Origin: Actinidia chinensis
Taxonomy: Eukaryota > Streptophyta > Magnoliopsida > Ericales > Actinidiaceae
Assembly (NCBI GenBank): GCA_009663005.1
Contig: CM018898.1
Location: 289,581 to 304,580, forward strand
Reading direction: 5' to 3'
Length of the DNA: 15,000 nucleotides
The number at the start of each line of letters is the position of its first letter. Position 1 is the first letter of the stretch. Below are positions 9,061 to 15,000 of this stretch, in pieces. The notes under the pieces are model-generated. The model made no database searches. It was not told where the DNA came from and saw only the letters and a program-made list of their open reading frames with translations. The position numbers and the translations under genes are program-made.

Positions 9061-9485
9061 GAATGAGGGGGGTTATAAAAAAAAATGCCCCGAGTATAAA
9101 ATTTTTTTTTTGAGATGTAATTGTGTTTATTTTTGAATTGAAAATATTTTTGTTCCCCGTCTTTTGTTTGAGCATAATGGCGATCATAAGTAATGGCGAA
9201 ATCTCAATATTGGAAAATAATATTGGCGATTTCAATCAAGAGCGATGTGACCAGCCAATTTTGGTTCTGAACTGGCGATTTCATTTTGTTTTGAACTGGC
9301 GATTATCATTTTTCTTTAACTGGCAATCTCAATATGGCGATCATCGATATAAGGCGACCATAATAAAGGGTGACATGACAATGGCGATAGCAATCTTTCG
9401 TATAAACGATGATTCTAACATAGAGAATTGCTAACAAATTTCGAATAATAAACTTATTGAGGGTGGCGAATGGTTTCTCAGACTC
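9061..9485. other. Junction between the convergent antisense ORF and pol
   Basis: This AT-rich, non-coding stretch lies between the 3' ends of two convergent genes. It contains the hexamer ggcgat or close variants at 9179, 9195, 9225, 9274, 9298, 9322, 9336, 9353 and 9383, including a 24-bp tandem repeat listed separately. Both genes would be expected to end transcription here or beyond. Open frames on either strand have no known domain. Confidence 0.6.
9269..9341. repeat. Tandem repeat, three 24-bp units (actggcgat motif)
   Basis: The units begin gaactggcgat at 9269 and 9293, then taactggcaat at 9317, an exact 24-bp period. The first two agree closely (gaactggcgatt, then tcatttt) and the third is diverged. 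Further isolated ggcgat copies lie on both sides. Tat and Ogre elements are known for tandem repeats in their non-coding regions. Confidence 0.75.
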
Positions 9486-10910
9486 TCATTGATAGTACTT
9501 TTTCAAAGCTCGGCATTCCGGGATGTGAAAGTGCTTTTCGTCTGGTCTCTAACAGTAAGTCCATGGTCGTGGACGTTGAGACTTTGTAAGGAACCTTCCC
9601 ACGTAGGGCCGAGCTTTCCCGGCATTTGGTTCTTTAGTTTGAAGGGTTAATTTCCGCAAGGACTTAGGTCGCCCGGAAAGGACACGGAAGGAATGAAACG
9701 GTGTGTGTATGACTCTGATTGTAAGTACTGGCCCGACTGGCACTTGTAAGCCATTTGGACGTAGCTCGGCGCGTTCTCTATTTTTCCTCAAGGAGGTCCA
9801 GGTTGGACTCTGAGCTCGGCCTCATGATTTCTTTGTCGAAAATTCGAAACCCTGAAAGCTCGGCATACCTATTTCCACCGGTATGACTGATTCGGTTTTT
9901 CCAAAGACCATGGAAATTCTGGAGTTTTCACCCTGTAGGAATCCGGCAGTAGTATGATAAGCCCAAAGTATGCTGAAAATTTTCCCCCACTCGCTTTTGA
10001 CCTGTCTAAGCCTCGCCTTCAAAATTCTTTGGATGGTAACGATTGGTTTTTTCAAACTGCCCATAGCTTGAGGATGACCGGGGGAGAGGGGGAGGAGGAG
10101 GAAGAAAGGAGGGGGAGGGAGGAGGGATGGCGAGATCTGAACAAAATAACTTGAACCTGTCGTTGTCGAAGGCTTGTGTATGTTGTCGAGATGATATGTC
10201 CTTTGGGACTCCGAATTGCCAACAAGGGCTACTTCCATACGCAGTTCCGGGTGTTTTCTCAGTAATCTTGCGAGAAGGCTGTGAGCTTCTCATCCATTTA
10301 GTAAAATAATCTATGGCGACAGTGATTAAATAAACTTCTTTGCCCAAGGTGCTGGGCGGGTAGGAGGACCCAGAATGCTTCAATACCCCACTGGGACGAG
10401 ATGGCCAGGGGCTGGACATTGGGTACCATCTCGATGTGAGGGAGACGACTGACGGGGGCAAACCTCATGGCATTTGTCGCCCATCTCTTTATATGTATGA
10501 TGTCGAATCCGTTCTATGGTCGGCAGCAAAAAATATTGACCTTGGGGAATAGTTTTCTTCGCCAAAGATCTTGCTCCGGAGTGATGATGTTCCGATATGC
10601 CTTCGTGTATTTCTATGTTAGAACAACTTCCCTCTTCTGGTCGGGAACTCTCAAGAGTTTGGTCGACAAAGACCTCTTGTATAGCATGCCCTTGAAAATG
10701 CAAAAATCTTGCGGATCTTGTATTTGAGGCGGCAAGCTTGGAGCTTATCTTTTGGCCAGATCCCTTGGTCTGGAGGATAGCACATAATTTCGTTCCATCC
10801 AGTCGGATTTTTCCATTAGAGGATTTGGTTGGCGACATCAATGCTTGGTTTTTAGTTAGAAATTCAGGGTATGCACCTGTCGCAGAAATGAACTCAAAGT
10901 TTGCGAAGCT
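9486..10910 (-). pseudogene. pol: integrase, frameshifted
   Basis: Integrase inserts the cDNA into the host genome. In order on the minus strand: an N-terminal region resembling the HHCC zinc domain (HEGIS... with SGARSLAKK at about 10607-10550, and KC at 10472); the catalytic core starting VAIDYFTKW, with the first Asp at 10311-10309; GVPKDI then a frame change, with the second Asp readable as LDN in the other frame; FDNDRFKLFCSDL; GQFEKTNR carrying the Glu; then RQVKSEW, ILWAYHTTA, MVFGTES-like and SVIPVEIGMPSF; and KLGPTWEG near the C-terminus. It ends LKKYYQ-stop (TGA at 9488-9486), a typical Tat ending. Several frameshifts divide it. A purine-rich expansion (10079-10129 on the plus strand) interrupts the core between the second Asp and the Glu, so no active enzyme can be made. 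Confidence 0.9.
10079..10129. repeat. Purine-rich (GGA/GGGA) tract inside the integrase core
   Basis: The plus strand has about 50 bases that are almost all G and A (gggggagagggggaggagg at its start); the coding minus strand is pure pyrimidine and would encode Pro/Ser/Leu-rich residues. It lies between the CSDLAI and HPQA/GQFEKTNR parts, where the family has only a short conserved linker. It therefore looks like a microsatellite-type expansion that replaced or enlarged coding sequence. Confidence 0.8.
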
Positions 10911-11443
10911 CAAGAATTAGCCAAGCATCTGCCTTTTATTATCTTCTCGGGGAATTTGGTGATGAAATCTTAAACTCCTTGATCTTTGCCCGAAACAGCC
11001 TGTACCTCGCCCAAAAAGCTAGCATTCTTGTACGTCTTGGCGACGGTAGTCTCCTTGGACTTGGTGTTTTTCCACCAGTGTGAGTCACTGAAGACTTCCA
11101 AAGATTGTTGCTCCCACCTGTTGCTATTCTTATCCGGCGAGGAGGGCTTCGTACTCGTCCTCATTGTTGGTTGGCTTTAAACAAACCCCATTCTTACATG
11201 GCGTCTCATCTGTTCGCCTGAATTGAGCTCTTATCGAGCCTGCACTCGCAGCCGTGCGTTAGAAGAGCCATCAACGACATAATTCCCCTGGGCGAGGTCT
11301 TTTTCTGAGGTGGGTTCTCAGGAATTCCTGCTTTAAGAGGGGCCGTTTCAGGTTGTGGTGTCTCCTCATGGGTTGGATTCGCAATGAAATCACCAGGGCC
11401 TGGGCCCTTTTATTTGCCGTCCTTGCTTGTATTTATGTGGAAC
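10911..11443 (-). pseudogene. pol: RNase H domain, frameshifted
   Basis: RNase H removes the RNA strand during reverse transcription. The minus strand reads LLKWS..ELSEFHI-like tether sequence, then VVDGSSN with the first catalytic Asp at 11282-11280, NNEDEYEALLAG with the Glu at 11156-11154, and SLEVFSDS with the second Asp at 11086-11084. A final stretch readable in pieces as PRE-N-K/ADALA-like lies near 10960-10915. Three catalytic acids are thus still encoded, but in different frames and with stops between them (for example directly after EALLAG). It sits between reverse transcriptase and integrase as in Tat elements. Confidence 0.85.
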
Positions 11444-12735
11444 TCACTTAGCTCGACGACCATTTGAGGAGGCGACCTGATGTGTGTGGTCACTGAGAAT
11501 ATGCTTCAATGGTTGATCAGTTAGTACGATGATGGGATGGGCTTGAAGTAATGAAGAAATTTCTGGCGTGACTATTAGGGCGTAGGCGATCTTTTCAATC
11601 TTTGGATATCTTACCTCTGCACCCATCAAGACTTTGCTATGTAGTATATTGGCCGTTGACCTGACCCTCTCTCTATTAGCAACAACACTCACACCACGGT
11701 GGGGCGAGATGGATAATTACGTAAAGGTCTTCGCCGGTGGGGGGGACTGTAAGTCCGGGCGAGAGCCGAGATACTCTTTCAGCTGTTGGAATGCATTTTC
11801 AGATCCTCGTTTCCATTGAAAGGTCTGTCTTTTCCTTAGGCTTCCTGAAGAAGGGGAGGCACGTGTTCGCAGACTTGGAGACGATCTGTTCAGGCGGCTA
11901 CTCGCCCAGTCAACTGTTGTACTTCCCTGTTTTCCTTAGGCGATCTCATCGCGCCAGGGCTGGATCTGATCTGAGTTTACCTCGATTCCACGCTTATGAC
12001 CAGAAATCCTAACAATTTTCCAGACGACACGCCAAATATGCATTTGAGGGATTCAACATCATCCGATGGCGACGCAGAATCCTAAATGCTATCTTCAAGA
12101 TGGGCGATGTGGTCGATGGATCGGAGATTTTAACTAGCAATTCATCTATATATACTTTCATGGTCCTTCCCAATTTATTCCTTGACATCTTGTTGACTAA
12201 CCTCGGTACGTCGCCCCAGCGTTCTTCAATCCGAATGGCTTACTTTGTACAATATAACCCCCAGTGCTCTGTGAGAAAAAAGAAGTCGTCTCAATGTCTG
12301 GAGGGTAAACAAGTCCGGATCTGGTTATATCCCGAGAGGCGTCCATAAAACTTAGGATTCATGCTTCGGAGTGGCTTCGACAATCAGATCGATTTTATGC
12401 AAAGGAACACTGTTTTTGGGCAAGCCTTGTTGAGGTCCAGGTGAAGTCTAACGCACACCCTCCACTTTCCCCCCCCTTTTGGGGGGGCGACTACGACATT
12501 GGCGCAGCAATCCAGAGAGTGGGCTTCTCGGACGACATTAGCTCCTGATACTATTCATAACTTCGTCTTCAATGACTTTTAGGCGTTCAGGGGCGAACTT
12601 TTCCTTCGCTTTTGCGAACTGGAGAATGTTTTTTGGGTCGATGAACATTTGTGTCATGTGTCATCAAGATCAATGCCAAGAACGTCTCTTTGTGGACCAG
12701 GCAAATACGTTGGAGTTTTCTTTCAAGAAGTTATT
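11444..12735 (-). pseudogene. pol: reverse transcriptase, frameshifted, YIDE active site
   Basis: The RT copies the element RNA to DNA. Starting at 12735 the minus strand reads FLKENSNVFAW (a typical lead-in, 12729-12697), FAPERLKVIEDEV, then KWRVCV with indels before DLNKACPK. KIDLIVEATPKHE, a broken FMDA/SGYNQI segment, FGLKNAGATY and KVYIDELLVK follow, then LRRHRMMLNPS, TCLPFLKKPKEKTDL, GEDLYV, KVLMGAEVRYPKIEKIAYAL and VLTDQPLKHIL (11527-11495). The active site reads YIDE (12152-12141) where the family has YVDD or YIDD, so the second catalytic Asp is replaced by Glu. A stop (12354-12352) and many single-base indels interrupt it. A C8-T4-G7 tract (12469-12487) lies between the fingers motifs. 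Confidence 0.9.
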
Positions 12736-13029
12736 AAGGTGAAACTAAGCTCACTGGTAAGTTCGGTACTCAATCAGGCTATGGGCGATCAGGATAATCT
12801 GGGATGTTATGGAGAGGGGATGATTTCTGTCAAGAGGCTTGGTGTTATTGTTTTTCCTGGGGTCTGGCCAGGGTGAGTTTCCATTTTCATCTCTGAGTAC
12901 CGCTGTGTTCGTCACCCAGTTTCTGTAATTTCTATTTGGTTTGCGGAGCGGAAGAGGTTTCGCCCCTCATTGCCGAGATAAGCCTTGCCGGCCACTTTCT
13001 GATCGCTCCTTTATCTCGCCAATCCCTAT
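12736..13029 (-). pseudogene. pol: linker between protease and reverse transcriptase
   Basis: The minus strand continues from the protease region (KVA, then LAMRGE/KSSAP-like sequence near 13000-12940) into a poorly conserved acidic and polar spacer ahead of the RT lead-in at 12730. This stretch is variable in length in Tat elements. I see no separate domain. Plus-strand frames over it (for example 12649-12876) are shadows. Confidence 0.6.
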
Positions 13030-13450
13030 TGGGTGGTAACTTAAGCTTCAGGTGATAGGTCGAGGTGATTGGCTTGATTCCTCTCCTAAAGTTGGTCGCC
13101 CAGGATGGCATTATAAGGCGAGGGGCAATCTCCCACAATAAAATCCTGCCATACGGTGGTGGTGTGGTTCGCCTCTCCGGGTTATTGTTAAGTTGATCCA
13201 TCCCAAGGGTGCATCGTTTTCCTCTAAATCCGATCAGGGTGTATGAAAAGGTGCAGCTTGTTCCATCCCCAATTTTCAATTCCTTCGAATGCCCGAGATG
13301 AACAAGTATCTTCCGACTCCCGTTGTCCGATTAAAATCCTCTTGGACGTGAAAGTGGCACTGACGGCCGAGACGACAAGGCTTCGTCGTGGGGTAGTGTA
13401 ATCTCTCAATCATCAGTGCTGAAGGTGATGGTGTTGATCAGCCACAAAAG
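13030..13450 (-). pseudogene. pol: aspartic protease, frameshifted
   Basis: The protease cleaves the gag-pol polyprotein. The minus strand reads ITFST at its start (about 13440), then LVVSAVSATFTSKRILI, and in the next frame DNGS at 13327-13316 as the active-site motif (Tat elements often use a DNG/DTG-like site). It continues with [19 protein letters not shown] (YNAILG at 13115-13098) and TSTYHLKLKLP, the usual Tat protease tail. At least one frameshift just before DNGS separates the beta strand KRILI from the catalytic Asp, so no functional protease remains. Confidence 0.85.
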
Positions 13451-15000
13451 ATGAGAGCGTTGTAAACTTCTCCTCGGGGGCCCGGTCCTAAATGGGCACT
13501 TCTGGCATGCTTTTCCTGGATGAAGTCGAATAACTGCCTATCCGAAACCTCCATGATTGTTTTTGTATATCAATCCCCTGAGTGTCTTTGATCGCCGTAC
13601 CTTCTTTCTAGGGATTGGGTGGTGGATGAGGCAACTACATACGTCCTTAGGTACCCAATCTTAATGAGGGTCGGCAATTTGTTCCTTCAGTTGAAACGTC
13701 CTCAGTAATTATTGTGTCCGTGGTCCTGGTGGAATTCACAATTTTTGTTCCTGTTCCTCCTTCTTGTGGGTCAGTTTTGATCTTTCCGGCATTTGAGAAC
13801 TCTCGTGCTTAATTTCCGAGAGTAACTTGGAACAGGGGCGTTGATGGCGTAGAGTAAACCAGGTCGGCGAGGAGGAGTGCGAGACGCCTATCAATTTGAT
13901 CGTTTGGAATCTCGGTCAGGATCTCTTTACCGTGTTTCTTTTCTTCCTATAATCAGCTCGCCTCGTATCAGGTCTTTTCTCTTATGATCATCCTTGCCTC
14001 GTCGCCTTCGTTTGGGGCCTCGGCCAACTCCTCTGCGGCGATATACTGTCGGCTTTGCTCTGGAGGGCATATAAAGTTTCAGGAACTTTTTGAAAGGGAG
14101 TCGAAAGCGGCCAATCGGAGTCCTTCCATCATTGGCCATGATTATTACTTTGTCGCGGGATCCTCGACTTCTAAATAGCCTGATTGAATCGTTTCACGAA
14201 ACTTTCAAGCTCTCCTCTCTTTTTGGTGTAACGTGAACAATGGGAAGCATTCTTCCTGTCGATTCTACAGCTCATAAATTGCAACAAAGAGTCGACTAAG
14301 CTCGCCAAAAGAGTCTATGGTTCCTGGCGATAGTTGTTCGAAACCACGACTTGGCCGGTCCTTTCAAGTGCGGAGAACGCTTTGCACATAACTTCATCCG
14401 AGCAACCCTATAAGACATTACGGCTTTTATACGATTCCAGGTATCCATAGGAATCTGTCTTTCCTTCATACCTGCCGACTGGGTAGGGAGCTTGAACTTC
14501 GGAAAAATCCGAGCTCTTAATACCCTTTCCGTGAATGGTGATCTTTTCTGTCTGAACCAGAGCGTCCACTGTTAACTGTTAAGCCTTTGTTCCATGTTAT
14601 GGCGTCTAGCCGGGCGTCCAAATCTCATTTTTCTTCTCTGCGAGGTGGATTTGGTCTCGTCCTCGGTATGAATCGCCTCTTTGGGGCTCCTCTCCTCTTC
14701 TCACTCCTAGCCTCGAGTTTGACTAGATTCTGAAGAGGAACTCCTTTCACGTAGGACGGGCTGGCGCTCTCGGCGCCTACTCGCTCGTTTCGGTATCGAC
14801 TGGTGTTAGAACGATCCCTGAGCATTAGAGTGGCGAGATCGATCGCATCAAGACGGATTGGCGCTGCAGAAGTTGGGGATTTGGCACAGTGAGGATTGCA
14901 TTAGACGACCATTATTCTCGTTCATGATCCTCATCTGCTCGGCCATATCGTTATCTCACGGTGGAGGCCTTCTTAGATCGGGAACTTTATTGGCCTGGGT
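13451..15000 (-). pseudogene. gag, frameshifted, N-terminus near or past the right edge
   Basis: Gag forms the virus-like particle. The minus strand shows AEQMRIMNENNGRLMQ (from 14943), an Arg-rich stretch (14825-14630), then the gag core: YEGKTDSYGYLESYKS (14470-14423), a CSDEVMCKAF piece, LKGPAKSWF, and FVKRFNQAI (14200-14174). YIAAEELAEA (14045-14016) follows. The knuckle CEFHQDHGH (13740-13714) and KEQIADLIKIGYLRTYV end the nucleic-acid-binding part, a Tat-type arrangement. Several frameshifts and stops are present. An ATG at 14946-14944 is preceded in frame by TGA four codons upstream, so the true start is undecided and may be off the window. An Arg-rich open frame at 14139-13927 is mostly a shadow of the true frame. 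Confidence 0.85.

Larger units (their letters stand above)
5440..15000 (-). mobile_element. Ty3/gypsy Tat-lineage LTR retrotransposon relic, incomplete at the right edge
   Basis: The element reads right to left. In its own orientation it comprises gag (off the edge to about 13600), protease, reverse transcriptase, RNase H, integrase (stop at 9486), an antisense extra ORF, a polypurine tract and the 3' LTR. Domain order PR-RT-RH-INT is that of Ty3/gypsy. The wording of the motifs (gag YIAAEELAEA, CEFHQDHGH knuckle, protease DNGS, YNAILG, RNase H VVDGSSN, integrase end LKKYYQ) and the extra ORF antisense to pol point to Tat. Published surveys report that extra ORFs are frequent in Tat elements and may be in either orientation. 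All ORFs are interrupted, so the copy is non-autonomous. The 5' LTR and primer binding site are outside the window. Confidence 0.9.

Noticed and set aside
9822..10461. Two separate genes from two overlapping minus-strand frames
   Set aside because: Both encode consecutive parts of one integrase core; the split is a frameshift, not two genes.
13927..14139. Arg/Lys-rich minus-strand frame resembling a basic nucleic-acid-binding protein
   Set aside because: The neighbouring frame encodes YIAAEELAEA and following acidic gag residues, so the basic run is the shifted reading of gag.

Overview
The window looks like intergenic nuclear DNA of a flowering plant, built almost entirely from decayed transposable elements. 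I see no intact host gene, rRNA, tRNA or CRISPR array. The flanks are AT-rich. The right two thirds is a more GC-rich Ty3/gypsy LTR retrotransposon of the Tat lineage, read from right to left.

Layout. Positions 1-1740 hold mixed-composition DNA with no recognisable gene, only a weak Pro/Gln-rich minus-strand reading frame. About 1906-3760 is an AT-rich block that resembles plant LTR-retrotransposon terminal or non-coding sequence on the minus strand. It carries a duplicated 41-bp segment and a minus-strand TATA motif. A 460-bp foldback MITE of the PIF/Harbinger (Tourist) type lies at 4487-4946, with exact TTA target duplications. A spacer (4950-5439) follows.

The retrotransposon starts at 5440 and runs off the right edge. 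Because it lies on the minus strand, its 3' LTR is leftmost (5440-6116, minus-strand TATA box at 5690-5697) and is followed by the polypurine tract (6117-6127). Next comes an extra ORF antisense to gag-pol (plus strand, about 6683-9060). It has a possible promoter of its own and similarity to the 'putative gypsy type transposon' family. A 425-bp junction with a 24-bp tandem repeat separates it from gag-pol. Gag-pol then reads on the minus strand: integrase (stop at 9486), RNase H, reverse transcriptase, protease and gag (continuing past 15000). The 5' LTR and primer binding site lie outside the window.

All protein-coding parts are broken by frameshifts and stops, but the domain motifs are readable across frames and in the canonical order gag-PR-RT-RH-INT. 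The copy is therefore a non-autonomous relic. The main points of interest are the convergent antisense ORF with its putative promoter and intron, the purine tract inside the integrase core, the YIDE variant of the RT active site, and the indel-dominated style of decay.
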